In this document: positions 50,324 through 59,541 of the stretch, piece by piece
Numbering within the stretch: position 1 is the first letter of the stretch
How the letters are laid out: every line of letters starts with the position of its first letter
Assembly: GCF_010820665.1 (NCBI RefSeq)
Contig: NZ_JAAIKC010000009.1
Span: 124,001-188,000, forward strand
DNA length: 64,000 nucleotides
From: Paenibacillus sp. SYP-B3998
Lineage (GTDB): Bacteria; Bacillota; Bacilli; Paenibacillales; NBRC-103111
Direction: 5' to 3'
Made by a program: the position numbers and the translations under genes
The notes under the pieces: generated by a model
Told to the model about the DNA's origin: nothing
Seen by the model: the letters and a program-made list of their open reading frames with translations, nothing else
Database searches by the model: none

Positions 50324-51514
50324 ATGAGTAGAATACCAAGAATCGTCATCTTAGGAGCCGGTTATGGCGGAATCCTTTCGGCAATTCGTTTGCAGAAAGA
50401 ATTGAACTACAATGAAGCTGATGTCACGCTCGTCAATAAACATGACTATCACTACATTACAACCCACCTTCACATGCCTGCTGCGGGTACAGATAATCCT
50501 GAAAATGCACGCGTGAACATTTTAAAACTCATCGATGAATTTAAAGTGGATTTCGTGAAATCAACGGTTACTCAAATTCGTCCTCACGAGAAGAAAGTCA
50601 TCTTGGAAGACGGAACTCTTTCCTATGATTATTTGGTCATCGGTCTTGGCGGCGAAGCAGAAACATTCGGAATTCCAGGTTTAAAAGAAAATGCATTAAA
50701 CATTCGCAGTATTAACAGCGTTCGTTTCATCCGTGAGCATATTGAGTATCAATTTGCTAAATACAAGCGTGAACCGGATCGTAAAGACTACCTGACTTTC
50801 GTAATCGGCGGAGCAGGATTTACTGGTATTGAGTTTATCGGGGAATTAGCTGATCGCGTTCCTGAACTTTGCAAAGAATTTGACGTTGATCCCTCTTTAG
50901 TGAAGATTTATAATATTGAAGCTGCACCAACGGCACTACCAGGATTTGATCCTGAGCTTGTTGAGTACGCAATGAAAGTCCTGACTGACAAAGGTGTTAC
51001 GTTCAAAATCGGTACGGCGATTAAAGAATGTACACCAGAAGGCGTCCTTATTGCCGGGGATGAGTTCATTAAAGCAGCTACTGTCGTGTGGACAGGCGGT
51101 ATCCGCGGTAACCACATGCTTGATGAAGCTGGCTTCGAAACAATGCGCGGTAGAATTAAAGTGGATGAGCACCTGCGTGCGCCGCAATTCGATAACATCT
51201 ATGTCGTAGGCGATTGTTCCATCGTGATGAATGATGAAGGCAGACCGTTCCCTCCAACTGCACAGATCGCTATGCAGCAAGGGGAAGCTGTTGCTCATAA
51301 CCTGATTGCTTCCATTCGCGGTTCCCAAATGAAATCATTCAAGTTCTCGAACAAAGGAACAGTTGCTTCTTTGGGTAAAGGCCAAGCGATTGGTATTGTT
51401 GGTTCCCGCAAGCTTAAAGGAAATGTTGCGGCAATGATGAAAAAAGTGGTCGATATGAGATACCTCTATATCATCGGCGGTATTCCGCTCGTTATTCGTA
51501 AAGGACGTTTCTAG
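50324..51514 (+). CDS. yumB: Type II NADH dehydrogenase-like protein YumB
   Basis: A 396-residue flavoprotein that probably oxidises NADH and reduces menaquinone. FAD site PRIVILGAGYGGILSAIRLQ; NADH site FVIGGAGFTGIEFIGEL; IYVVGDCSIVMNDEGRPFPPTAQIAMQQG near residue 300, the family quinone/FAD segment. GGAAGTGAG precedes the ATG. The Rex-like site upstream fits an NADH-consuming enzyme. A small unknown gene follows in the same unit. Confidence 0.93.
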   Translation: MSRIPRIVILGAGYGGILSAIRLQKELNYNEADVTLVNKHDYHYITTHLHMPAAGTDNPENARVNILKLIDEFKVDFVKSTVTQIRPHEKKVILEDGTLSYDYLVIGLGGEAETFGIPGLKENALNIRSINSVRFIREHIEYQFAKYKREPDRKDYLTFVIGGAGFTGIEFIGELADRVPELCKEFDVDPSLVKIYNIEAAPTALPGFDPELVEYAMKVLTDKGVTFKIGTAIKECTPEGVLIAGDEFIKAATVVWTGGIRGNHMLDEAGFETMRGRIKVDEHLRAPQFDNIYVVGDCSIVMNDEGRPFPPTAQIAMQQGEAVAHNLIASIRGSQMKSFKFSNKGTVASLGKGQAIGIVGSRKLKGNVAAMMKKVVDMRYLYIIGGIPLVIRKGRF

Positions 51515-51541
51515 TTACGATCAGCAACTGGGGGAATAACC

Positions 51542-51823
51542 ATGAGGCACTGCAGTGTCCAAGTAAGAGGACTTCTTACCCGTGATGAACTGGACCGTTA
51601 CAACGCGCTGATCGAAGTTGGTCACTTTCTAGAGACTGAGAAGCGTTACGATCATGTTGCTGTTGTACAAAAAGAAATTGATATTCTGATTTTGCCAGCG
51701 ATTGAGCGATTGAAAGAAAAAGGTCGTCAGCGTGATCGGGATACGGAAGCGTATCTGGCCCGTAAGGCACAGATGGAAGCTGAACTAACCGCTGCGCTTC
51801 GTGACGATGAAGATGAGGAATAA
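51542..51823 (+). CDS. Hypothetical helical protein after yumB
   Basis: A 93-residue, strongly charged helical protein with an acidic tail (ALRDDEDEE). I do not recognise it. Residues 60-80 (KEKGRQRDRDTEAYLARKAQ) are basic. GGGGGAATAAC precedes the ATG, which lies 28 bases after yumB with no terminator between, so it should share the Rex-type control. Confidence 0.75.
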   Translation: MRHCSVQVRGLLTRDELDRYNALIEVGHFLETEKRYDHVAVVQKEIDILILPAIERLKEKGRQRDRDTEAYLARKAQMEAELTAALRDDEDEE

Positions 51824-51845
51824 TGAGTTAACATATACGCCAAAA

Positions 51846-51880
51846 GGCTGTGTCCGAAATACTGGATGCGGTCTTTTTTT
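51846..51880 (+). terminator. Terminator of the yumB operon
   Basis: GGCTGTGTCC pairs with GGATGCGGTC (several G-U pairs), followed by seven T. Confidence 0.75.
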
Positions 51881-51916
51881 AGACGATACCGTAACGAGCA
51901 ACAAATAAGAGGAATT

Positions 51917-51948
51917 AAAAAGAGTGAAGAACATTGTCCTTCACTCTT
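51917..51948 (-). terminator. Terminator of chdC
   Basis: AAGAGTGAAG (51920-51929) pairs perfectly with CTTCACTCTT (51939-51948). The minus strand continues with TTTT. Confidence 0.85.
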
Positions 51949-51960
51949 AAGGGATGCCAA

Positions 51961-52707
51961 TTAAATTTGAATCAATTGGGCGAATTTATCAGGTGTAAGC
52001 AGGTTGCCAATGTAGAAATCGCCGAACTCGCCATACCGAGCACTGACTTCATCGAAGCGCATTTCGTAGACAAGCTTTTTGAATTGAAGCGCGTCCTCTG
52101 CGAACAGGGTAACGCCCCATTCCCAATCATCCAGCCCAACGGAACCTGTGATGATTTGTTTGACTTTACCAGCATATGTACGACCGATCATGCCATGGCT
52201 GCGCATCAGCGTCTTGCGATCATCCGCAGGGAGCATGTACCAGTTATCGTTGCCGTCACGACGCTTATTCATCGGATAGAAGCAAATATGCTTGGCTTTA
52301 GGTAAGATAGGCTTCAAGCGAGCCTGTATCTCAGGATCTTCCGCTGGATCAACGCCAGGTTTGGCCAAGTAACTGCTTAATTCTACGATGGATACGTAGG
52401 AATAAACAGGAATGGTAAATGCCGCGAAGCTTGATTTATTAAAGGCGTTCTCAAGATCATTCAATTCTTCTAGAGTTTCGCGTAACTGCATGAATACAAA
52501 GTCGGCTTTTTGGCCTACAATGCTATAAACAGCAGTGCTGCCTAATTTGTCATTTTCAACTTGTTGCCACTGTGATAGAAACGTATTTAGCTCTTCGGTT
52601 GCGTGTCTGCGTTCCTGAGGCGTTGCTGCATGCCATGCGTTCCAATCTATTAAGCGGAAGTCATGGAGCGCATACCAGCCCTCTAGCGTTTGTACGGCTT
52701 CACTCAT
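51961..52707 (-). CDS. chdC: Coproheme decarboxylase (HemQ)
   Basis: Last step of the coproporphyrin-dependent haem pathway of Gram-positive bacteria: converts coprohaem to protohaem using peroxide. 248 residues of the chlorite-dismutase-like fold. The radical Tyr lies in CFYPMNKRR (Y144) and the proximal His in RSHGMIGR (H171). [10 protein letters not shown] and [10 protein letters not shown] mark the ends. AAGGAGGAC precedes the ATG. It supplies haem b used by CtaB, CtaA and the HemAT-like sensor encoded in this window. Confidence 0.95.
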   Translation of the reverse strand: MSEAVQTLEGWYALHDFRLIDWNAWHAATPQERRHATEELNTFLSQWQQVENDKLGSTAVYSIVGQKADFVFMQLRETLEELNDLENAFNKSSFAAFTIPVYSYVSIVELSSYLAKPGVDPAEDPEIQARLKPILPKAKHICFYPMNKRRDGNDNWYMLPADDRKTLMRSHGMIGRTYAGKVKQIITGSVGLDDWEWGVTLFAEDALQFKKLVYEMRFDEVSARYGEFGDFYIGNLLTPDKFAQLIQI

Positions 52708-52978
52708 ATAAAGTCCTCCTTAAGAGCTTCCTTTGGGAAGCTTTGGTCGTAAGCACAGACGCAAAGCCTATGCTCGAGATTTTCCTACATTGTATCCAAT
52801 TCATAGGGAAAGGGCAAATGTACAAAGGGTGAAGCTTTAAATGTTCAATTTGTGTACACTTTACCTGCGAGAATCGGTGGATTACAATTGGGAGGTAAGC
52901 ATTTACAACAGAGAGCTTGTCGCTTACACGTTTGAAGCTGATTAGTTACTGGCGCATAATCCAAAGGGGGAGAATTTT

Positions 52979-53263
52979 TTGTTGCAAATGGTCATCGCCA
53001 CAGTCTTGATGATGGTGTTATTTTTCGGACTTGGCTTTATTTTGAATATGTTGATGAAGACAACATGGTTTCCGCTTTATGCCTATATCGCCTTGATCAT
53101 AGGGGTTGTTATTTATGGGTATATGGGGTCAGCCTCGTTCTTATCTAGCGGTGACAGCTTTACGGTCGTTGATATTGTTCCTGCTATCGGCGGATTCGTC
53201 GGTGCCGTGCTAAGTGGCTCTGCTATTAAGGCCCTTCGCACCAGAGGCTTCAAAATGTTCTAG
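52979..53263 (+). CDS. yuiB: YuiB-like membrane protein
   Basis: 94 residues with three hydrophobic segments (about 3-22, 32-50 and 65-85) and a short basic tail. It resembles YuiB of B. subtilis, a small membrane protein encoded near yumB; the position here agrees. Starts at one of two tandem TTG codons (52979 or 52982) behind AAAGGGGGAG. Function unknown. Confidence 0.75.
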   Translation: MLQMVIATVLMMVLFFGLGFILNMLMKTTWFPLYAYIALIIGVVIYGYMGSASFLSSGDSFTVVDIVPAIGGFVGAVLSGSAIKALRTRGFKMF

Positions 53264-53335
53264 TGAAACATACATATCGGCAGAAATGGTCACGCTATGG
53301 GGGAAGATGAACTTCACCTATCGGAGGAATCTATT

Positions 53336-54208
53336 TTGCCTTATGCCTATGTTAACGGCACGACATTGAACTATAACATTTCTGGAGAAGGAATGCCGAT
53401 CGTTTTCATTCATCCACCGCTGCTGACCTCCCAGACCTTTGCCTATCAGCATGAACGGCTTTGTAAGGAATATCAAGTGATTACTTTTGATATTCGAGGT
53501 CATGGGAGAAGCGAGGCTACTGTGCGAGCTTTTAGCTACTCGCTCATTGTCGAAGATATTCGGCAATTGCTTGATTTTCTCGGTATTGAAAGAGCATTCC
53601 TGTGCGGCTATTCTACCGGGGGCTCCATTGTACTAGAGGCGCTCCTTAACGAGCCAAAGCGTTTTCTAGGCGGCATCGTAGTAAGCGGCATGTCGGAGCT
53701 AAGCGATGTTTATAACAAAAGCTTGATTTGGCTTGCTTCGCAAATGGCTGGTTCAAGACTCTTTCATAAGTTGCTGGTAAAAGCGATTACTTATGGCAAC
53801 GCAGATAAGCAAGCAACGTTCCAACATCTATATGAGGATTCTTTGATGGATGCTGATAGAACGGTCAGCTCCTATTACAGATGTTCGCAGACTTATAATT
53901 GCACAAGTCGGCTCGGACGTATACAGACGCCGATACTGCTCATTTATGGCGAGAAGGACCGTCGTTTTACTCGCTATGCGAACTTGCTTCATAGCGGGCT
54001 TCCTCACAGCTCCTTATATTTTATTAAGGATGCTCAGCATCAGATTCCGACCAAAGAGGCGGAGCGAATGAATGGTTTGATTCACTTATGGATCGAAAGC
54101 TTGGATGAACCGCAGACGGAGCGTTTGCAGCTCGACTTGGAAATTGCTAAGAAGCTGAATCCTGCGCTGTACGTGCAGAGTGAGCTTGAAAACAGCACAA
54201 GTCTATAG
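53336..54208 (+). CDS. Alpha/beta-fold hydrolase
   Basis: 290 residues from the TTG at 53336. Oxyanion region IPP-type HPPLLTS, nucleophile elbow CGYSTGGS, acid in YGEKDRRF and His in DAQHQIP complete the catalytic triad. Esterase, lipase or haloperoxidase-like activity is possible; the substrate is unknown. The TTG start is supported by CGGAGG eight bases upstream; the in-frame ATG at 53297 has none. A terminator follows. Confidence 0.87.
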   Translation: MPYAYVNGTTLNYNISGEGMPIVFIHPPLLTSQTFAYQHERLCKEYQVITFDIRGHGRSEATVRAFSYSLIVEDIRQLLDFLGIERAFLCGYSTGGSIVLEALLNEPKRFLGGIVVSGMSELSDVYNKSLIWLASQMAGSRLFHKLLVKAITYGNADKQATFQHLYEDSLMDADRTVSSYYRCSQTYNCTSRLGRIQTPILLIYGEKDRRFTRYANLLHSGLPHSSLYFIKDAQHQIPTKEAERMNGLIHLWIESLDEPQTERLQLDLEIAKKLNPALYVQSELENSTSL

Positions 54209-54233
54209 ACTTAAAACAGTTGATTTAACAACG

Positions 54234-54263
54234 AACGCCAACCTATGTTTGGCGTTTTTTTCG
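54234..54263 (+). terminator. Terminator after the hydrolase gene
   Basis: AACGCCAA and TTGGCGTT stem, followed by a run of T. Confidence 0.85.
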
Positions 54264-54420
54264 TATAAAAACAGATGGTTATTTGGTTTTTCTCCTTTCA
54301 GGAAAAATTATCTTTTGTCTGATTCATTCCAAGCGTGTCGATTTTTGTGGTAGACTGATAGAAGAGAAAGCTGCAAAGCTAAGCTTGATTTGGATCAAGG
54401 CAGGATGGTGCTGTAACAGG

Positions 54421-55941
54421 ATGCGAATGACCAATATGCTGCATTTTACGGAAAATCACCGCTTTTGCGTAAGTAGGGATTTCTCTTTGAGCAGCCTAGA
54501 TTATAAAATGCTTGCTATTATGTATCAACCGATGATAGGCGGCTACGCAATAAGCCTCTATCAATTGCTGTATCAGCAGATTAGCGCTGAGAAAGTAGGG
54601 TATTCCCCGTTGGAGCAGCAGCGGAAGCTGTTTATGCTGCTTGAGCTAGAGCATGGCGAGAGAGGACGCAAGTACTTAATCGAGCAATCCTCTAAGCTGG
54701 AGGCGATTGGACTGCTTCAGACGACTCGGAAGTTTCTAGCAAGCGAAGAAGATTATATTTTTGAGTACACCTTGTCTGCGCCGCTAGGACCGAACGAATT
54801 TTTCCGGAATCAGCATTTAACGCTGCTGCTTCGCGATAAGGTCGGAAAGTTCATGCTGCTTTCCCTTCGAGAAGAGCTGCTTTCCCCAGAGCCGGAAGAG
54901 TGCCAAGATGCGAGTGAAGAGAATTTGTCAGTGCCATTCTATGACCTATTTCGCCTCAATACGCAGGTGATTGATTATGAGTTGGAACAGGCGCTCTATG
55001 AGGCTTCTGCAACGAAGCAGCCTGATGCAAAGCTCGATGTAACAACGAAGGGCTTCAAGTATGCCGACATCATTATGCGGTTTCCCCGAGGTGCAAGTAA
55101 TCGAGTATTCGTCGAGGCACTCAAGCATGCCCCTGAACAGATGGCGGCTATTAATATTGTTGCGAAGAAGTATAACTTGTCCTTGCAGGAGACGTGCCGC
55201 TTGCTCGACGAGGATGGCGTGTTTGCTGAAGATGGCGAGCTGCAGATGGATTTACTGCAATATAATGCGAACTTGTTCTACCGTCAAACCAAGAAGCGCG
55301 GCGAGGAGCGGGAGCGTACCTTGGCTCGATCGGAAGAAAGAGGGCAGGGCGAGGATCATGCAGGTACGGAGGAGCATGCTGACGAGAAGTCGGTAGAAAT
55401 GCAGTATTATTTGGAAGTGCCGCAGCAGCTGCGGGGCGAATGCACAGATCATCAGTATAATTACATCATGCGTAACGAACCCTACACGGCTGTTCTAAAA
55501 ATGTTTTTCACACAGGGCTCGATCCCTGACGGCGTACTTAATATTTTTGAGAAAATTGATTTGAATTATAAATTGCATGAAGAAGTCATTAATGTTTTGA
55601 TTCATTTTCTGCATATTGATCGTCGTTCGTGGGCTAAGTCGTCTATAGAAGCCGTAGCCTCGGATATGTTAGGCAAACAAATCGTCACCTACGAGCAAGC
55701 GGTTGAATATGTGCGCGAGAAGATCAGCTACAAGCAGAAGGCTGCGTCCAAAGTGGAGGCGGCTAAAGCGGGTGGCGGTGGCGTAACACGCGGACGCCAA
55801 GGTAAAACGCAGAAGCCGCACATCCCGATTGTGGTGCCTGATGCGGGAGCAGCAGCTTCCTCAAGGCTGACAGATGAAGAGATGGAAGCAGCGCTGAGGA
55901 AAGCCCAAAAGCTGGATGAGCGATTTAACCGTAAAAGCTAG
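54421..55941 (+). CDS. dnaB: Replication initiation and membrane attachment protein DnaB
   Basis: The Firmicute primosome protein that, with DnaD and DnaI, loads the replicative helicase (not the helicase itself). About 506 residues. The N-terminal winged-helix part contains SLDYKMLAIMYQPMIGGYAISLYQLLYQQ; a DnaB/DnaD-type C-terminal domain contains YNYIMRNEPYTAVLKMFFTQGSIPDGVL and VINVLIHFLHI; the tail is basic. The start is uncertain: ATG codons at 54421, 54427 and 54436 all lack a strong ribosome site. dnaI follows, the usual pair. Confidence 0.88.
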   Translation: MRMTNMLHFTENHRFCVSRDFSLSSLDYKMLAIMYQPMIGGYAISLYQLLYQQISAEKVGYSPLEQQRKLFMLLELEHGERGRKYLIEQSSKLEAIGLLQTTRKFLASEEDYIFEYTLSAPLGPNEFFRNQHLTLLLRDKVGKFMLLSLREELLSPEPEECQDASEENLSVPFYDLFRLNTQVIDYELEQALYEASATKQPDAKLDVTTKGFKYADIIMRFPRGASNRVFVEALKHAPEQMAAINIVAKKYNLSLQETCRLLDEDGVFAEDGELQMDLLQYNANLFYRQTKKRGEERERTLARSEERGQGEDHAGTEEHADEKSVEMQYYLEVPQQLRGECTDHQYNYIMRNEPYTAVLKMFFTQGSIPDGVLNIFEKIDLNYKLHEEVINVLIHFLHIDRRSWAKSSIEAVASDMLGKQIVTYEQAVEYVREKISYKQKAASKVEAAKAGGGGVTRGRQGKTQKPHIPIVVPDAGAAASSRLTDEEMEAALRKAQKLDERFNRKS

Positions 55942-56033
55942 GGGTACAGCCCGGATGGTTCCCTCGTGTACGTTATTTACGGAACACTCGGTTATGCTTG
56001 CCATAAGCAACATGCTTAGGAGGTATTTGATGC

Positions 56034-56984
56034 ATGGAGTCCCTATCTCACTTACTGAAATCGATGCCCGAAACGGAATGGAGAAGAAAAGCGGAAACCA
56101 AGATTAGGCTGGTCATGGACGACCCCCTCATTCATAAATTTCGCCAAAAGTTCCCGTTTGTCGATGATTATACGATCAAAATTAATATGAACAAGCTGTA
56201 TCAGCATGTGACTGAGTTCAAAAGCTGTTCGAACTGTCCCGGCTTGGAACGGTGTCCGAATGATATGACGGGCCATTACACGATCTTGTCGGCTCAGTCG
56301 GTTAATGAAAAAGCATTCATACATGAAGAAAAAGTGGCTTGCAAGAAATTTACCGGGAAGCTAATCCAAGATGCGATTAACAGCCGGATACGTACTTTCC
56401 ATGTGGATCCAAGCATCATCAACCAAAGCTACTCCTTTGGAGACATTATTAAAATGGATTTGGACCGCTCGAAGGCTGTTACTCAAATCAATGATTACGT
56501 AGCGTTGACCATAGAAGAAGGCCTACAGACGCGAGGACTTTATTTGTCCGGATCGTTCGGTACGGGGAAGACATTCTTAATGGGGTATATGCTGCATCAG
56601 CTTGCTAAAGTAGGTATGACTGGCGCTATCGTTTATATGCCCGATTTTGCTGAGGACTTGAAGGGGATGTTTCAAGAGCCTTATAAGCTCAAGGAAACCA
56701 TTGACCTTCTGAAGGATACAGATTTACTCGTTTTTGACGATATTGGCGCGGAGAACTTGAATCCATGGCTGCGCGACCACGTGATTGGCGCGATAGTAAA
56801 TTACCGGATGAATCGGAAGCCGACGTTCTTTACTTCCAACTATGAGCTCTCTGGATTGGAGAAGCATTTTAGCTTCACCAACAAAGACGGAGATGAAGAG
56901 TACAAAGGACAGCGGATTATGGATCGAATTCGCCCTTTTGTGGATGTGGTGAATGTAACAGGCACAAACAAACGAGGGAAATAA
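56034..56984 (+). CDS. dnaI: Primosomal protein DnaI (helicase loader)
   Basis: An AAA+ ATPase that opens and loads the replicative helicase onto DNA. 316 residues. The N-terminal zinc-binding region has C65, C68 and C74 (CSNCPGLERC) and C103; Walker A is GSFGTGKT (173-180) and Walker B LLVFDDIGAE (231-240); the sensor segment is FFTSNYEL. AGGAGG lies ten bases before the ATG. It is cotranscribed with dnaB, and a strong terminator ends the unit. Confidence 0.95.
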   Translation: MESLSHLLKSMPETEWRRKAETKIRLVMDDPLIHKFRQKFPFVDDYTIKINMNKLYQHVTEFKSCSNCPGLERCPNDMTGHYTILSAQSVNEKAFIHEEKVACKKFTGKLIQDAINSRIRTFHVDPSIINQSYSFGDIIKMDLDRSKAVTQINDYVALTIEEGLQTRGLYLSGSFGTGKTFLMGYMLHQLAKVGMTGAIVYMPDFAEDLKGMFQEPYKLKETIDLLKDTDLLVFDDIGAENLNPWLRDHVIGAIVNYRMNRKPTFFTSNYELSGLEKHFSFTNKDGDEEYKGQRIMDRIRPFVDVVNVTGTNKRGK

Positions 56985-57028
56985 AAGCTGCACCCTACGA
57001 GAGTTTACTCTCACAGGGTGCAGCTTTT
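56983..57028. terminator. Strong terminator between dnaI and the HemAT-like gene
   Basis: AAAAGCTGCACCCT (56983-56996) pairs with AGGGTGCAGCTTTT (57015-57028), with an inner GAGAGT/ACTCTC stem. A and T runs on both sides suit the converging genes. Confidence 0.95.
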
Positions 57029-57041
57029 ATTGGTTTGAAGG

Positions 57042-58046
57042 TTATTTCTTCTTAAGCTGCTCTAACTCGGCTGTAACATTTTCGATCATTTGTACGAAGG
57101 AAGTTAATTCTTGTGCGCTTGCCGCTTGCGTACGGGCATAGAGTGTAGTTTCCTCGGAGCCTTTTTTGACGATTTCAAGCTTTTTGGCGATCAGCTTCAG
57201 CTTCGTTTGAATTTGATCCAATGCTTCTCTTGAATGGGAAGCTAGCTTGCGGACTTCATTGGCGACTACCTCGAAGCCACGGCCATGCTCGCCTGAACGA
57301 GCAGCCTCTATCGCTGCGTTGAGCCCGAGCAAGTGGGTCTGATCGGAAATCTCTTTCATCACAGAGCCCATTTTGGAGATATCCTTGATCTCATTGTGCA
57401 AATCATCGATGTGTTGGTTGGAGGACTCTTGGGATTCGGCGGTCTGAATCGCAGTGTCTGCCACGGACTGGCTGCTTCCATTGAGCTCGACCATCATCGA
57501 AGCAAGGTCTTGAACGGCGCGGCTGATCGTGCCAAGTATAGTTTCCTGATGGTCAGCAAGTGCTTGGATCTTGTGCTTTTCGTCGTGTTCATACGCTTCG
57601 AGCACAAGTTGAGAATCCAAGTTGAACATTTTGCTAAGGGAGTGGATGACTTTGCCCCAATCCTCAGGCATTATCTGCTTGAAGTGCATGAGAGCAAGAT
57701 CCGTATATTTCATATAAGTGCCTAGGTACCATGAAGTCGTAAGACCGATCCGGGAGTGTACTTTGCCAATATGAAGCCGCTTACTAATATACTCGTCGTT
57801 AATCACTCCTGAGGTCATGGACATGAAATACCAACGCTGGGTTTCTTTCAATCGTTCGATGGTACTGTGCTTTTCAATGATAGCGACTAATTCAGGAACA
57901 CAAATAATGTCTGCATATAGTTGGTCCACTAATACATCAACGATCTTCATGAACTCTTCTTTTTTGCTTTTCAGCAGTTGGAGGTCTTCATTCGTTAGAC
58001 CAGTGTAGGTGAGTAACTTCTGTCGTTCCGCTTGGACTTGAATCAT
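57042..58046 (-). CDS. hemAT: HemAT-like globin-coupled methyl-accepting protein
   Basis: A soluble oxygen-sensing chemoreceptor of 334 residues. Residues 1-170 form a sensor-globin domain with the proximal His in [18 protein letters not shown] (H97). Residues about 175-334 form a shortened methyl-accepting signalling domain with the hairpin tip [32 protein letters not shown]. There is no membrane helix, as in HemAT of B. subtilis, but the signalling part is shorter (334 versus about 430 residues). It should pass oxygen signals to CheA. The ribosome site is weakly spaced. Confidence 0.9.
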   Translation of the reverse strand: MIQVQAERQKLLTYTGLTNEDLQLLKSKKEEFMKIVDVLVDQLYADIICVPELVAIIEKHSTIERLKETQRWYFMSMTSGVINDEYISKRLHIGKVHSRIGLTTSWYLGTYMKYTDLALMHFKQIMPEDWGKVIHSLSKMFNLDSQLVLEAYEHDEKHKIQALADHQETILGTISRAVQDLASMMVELNGSSQSVADTAIQTAESQESSNQHIDDLHNEIKDISKMGSVMKEISDQTHLLGLNAAIEAARSGEHGRGFEVVANEVRKLASHSREALDQIQTKLKLIAKKLEIVKKGSEETTLYARTQAASAQELTSFVQMIENVTAELEQLKKK

Positions 58047-58102
58047 AGGTGTGAGTAGTCTCCTTCTGATGGTCTAGTTCTCGTAAGGACATTTTACATT
58101 AA

Positions 58103-58140
58103 AAAGAACCCCTTTGCATCAATTACAAAGAGGTTCTTTA
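58103..58140 (-). terminator. Terminator of the YqzM-like gene
   Basis: AAGAACCCCTTTG pairs with CAAAGAGGTTCTT (near-perfect), with T run on the minus strand. It shields the HemAT-like gene from readthrough. Confidence 0.8.
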
Positions 58141-58156
58141 CATAAATATTAAATTT

Positions 58157-58300
58157 TTACTTCATAACCTGAATAACAGTCGCAATGACTGCGACAAGCA
58201 AAAGCACTCCGAAAAAAGCGCCAAAGCCAATGCCTACATCCATGAAATCATTACGCGGCTCTTCATATACATGAAGCTCAGGGTGTTTAGAATCGCTCAT
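58157..58300 (-). CDS. YqzM-like small membrane protein
   Basis: A 47-residue protein with a polar N-terminus (MSDSKHPELHVYEEPRND) and one membrane helix (about 22-44). The EEPRNDFMDVGIGFGAFFG pattern resembles the YqzM family of Bacillales, of unknown role. GGGGGTAAC lies before the ATG at 58298-58300. A terminator follows, so it is a single-gene unit. Confidence 0.68.
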   Translation of the reverse strand: MSDSKHPELHVYEEPRNDFMDVGIGFGAFFGVLLLVAVIATVIQVMK

Positions 58301-58426
58301 GAGTGTTACCCCCTATGTCCGACATTCGTAAGCTTAGTATACCCAAATTTCTCGAAAGTTGTAAAGCGGTTGAAGTGACAATTGTGTAAACATGAACAGA
58401 TAAATACGAAAAAAAGAAAAAAACGC

Positions 58427-58458
58427 TTGACTATAACATTAGTGTCATGGTTTACAAT
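58427..58458 (+). promoter_or_regulatory. MerR-type promoter with long spacer
   Basis: TTGACT (58427-58432), 20-base spacer, TACAAT (58453-58458). The spacer region contains a dyad GAC-TAA-TTA-GTC spanning 58429-58446. A 19-20 base spacer with a central dyad is the hallmark of promoters activated by MerR-family proteins, so the downstream merR gene is probably autoregulated. Confidence 0.75.
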
Positions 58459-58506
58459 AAAAGCATCCTTACTTGATCAAGAGGGAAAAGGAAAAAGGTG
58501 AACACC

Positions 58507-58890
58507 ATGAGAATTAGTGAGTTATCCAAGCTTACCGGCGCCAGCATTCGCTCCTTGAGATATTATGAGACAAAAGGGTTAATTGTAACGGAGCGAGAGG
58601 ATAACGGTTATCGGGTGTTCAACAAGATGGCTGTGGAACGCGTCAAGACCATCCAGTTTTATTTAAGCTTGGGGTTTACTACAGAGCAGATTGAGAGCTT
58701 TCTCAATTGTGTAATGAAAAATCAAGAGTCCCTGTGCGATGATCTGCTGCCTCTTTATTTAGAAAAGCTGAAAGAGATCGAGCAACAGATGGAAATGCTA
58801 AAGCTGCTCCAAGCGAATCTGAAGGATCGAATCGCTTATATCGATCACCAACGGCTTCATGGACAGCCTGTGAGTCCGATTGGGAATTAG
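58507..58890 (+). CDS. MerR-family transcriptional regulator
   Basis: 127 residues from the ATG at 58507 (AAAGGTG upstream; the GTG at 58498 lies inside that site). It starts with the MerR helix-turn-helix (MRISELSKLTGASIRSLRYYETKGLI), wing (NGYRVFN) and a dimerisation coiled coil (about 75-115). Cysteines C70 and C78 lie in the effector part (LNCVMKNQESLCDD), so a metal, thiol or electrophile signal is possible. No target gene other than itself is obvious; trxA is next but has its own leader. Confidence 0.88.
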   Translation: MRISELSKLTGASIRSLRYYETKGLIVTEREDNGYRVFNKMAVERVKTIQFYLSLGFTTEQIESFLNCVMKNQESLCDDLLPLYLEKLKEIEQQMEMLKLLQANLKDRIAYIDHQRLHGQPVSPIGN

Positions 58891-59030
58891 CGGAAATGCC
58901 AGCCATCCATAGCCAGCGGCTTGGTTGAAATGACCCACTAATGTGGTATACTTTACATGTTAACGTTCATCGGTAGCTCTTAACTACTTGATGTTATAAA
59001 TCAAATCTACGTTTAGAAGGAGGAACTATC

Positions 59031-59345
59031 ATGGCAATCGTGAATGTTTCTGATAACAATTTCAAAGCAGAAGTTGAAGGAGAAGGTACAGTACTTGTAG
59101 ACTTCTGGGCACCTTGGTGTGGACCTTGTAAAATGATCGCTCCAGTTCTGGAAGAACTTGATAATGAATTAGATTCTTTGAAAATCGCAAAAGTAAACGT
59201 GGATGACAACCCGGAATCCGCTGCTCGCTTTGGCGTTATGAGTATCCCAACACTGATCGTTTTCAAAGACGGACAGCCTGTTGATAAAGTGGTTGGCTTC
59301 CAATCCAAAGATGCTCTTAAAAATGTAGTAACTCGTCACCAATAA
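59031..59345 (+). CDS. trxA: Thioredoxin
   Basis: A 104-residue classical thioredoxin, the general cytoplasmic disulfide reductant. Active site VDFWAPWCGPCKMIAP and cis-Pro MSIPTL are intact. GAAGGAGGA precedes the ATG. A terminator follows. It is adjacent to uvrC, as in B. subtilis. Confidence 0.97.
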   Translation: MAIVNVSDNNFKAEVEGEGTVLVDFWAPWCGPCKMIAPVLEELDNELDSLKIAKVNVDDNPESAARFGVMSIPTLIVFKDGQPVDKVVGFQSKDALKNVVTRHQ

Positions 59346-59382
59346 TCGAATAATCAAACACTTGTTCTAGAAATAACGTGAG

Positions 59383-59422
59383 AAAAAGCTCTTTTTCTGC
59401 TATGCTGAGAAAGAGCTTTTTT
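59383..59422 (+). terminator. Terminator after trxA
   Basis: AAAAAGCTCTTT (59383-59394) pairs with AAAGAGCTTTTT (59410-59421), ending in a T run. Confidence 0.85.
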
Positions 59423-59541
59423 GTTGTACAATATTACGCGGGCGAGCTTTCGTGAATAACGGATTCCCATTTGAGAGACTAGGAAGTTTAAGGATTTCTT
59501 CGCTTATGGGGGATAGGTTCGCTGGAAAGGGGTATCGTTTC

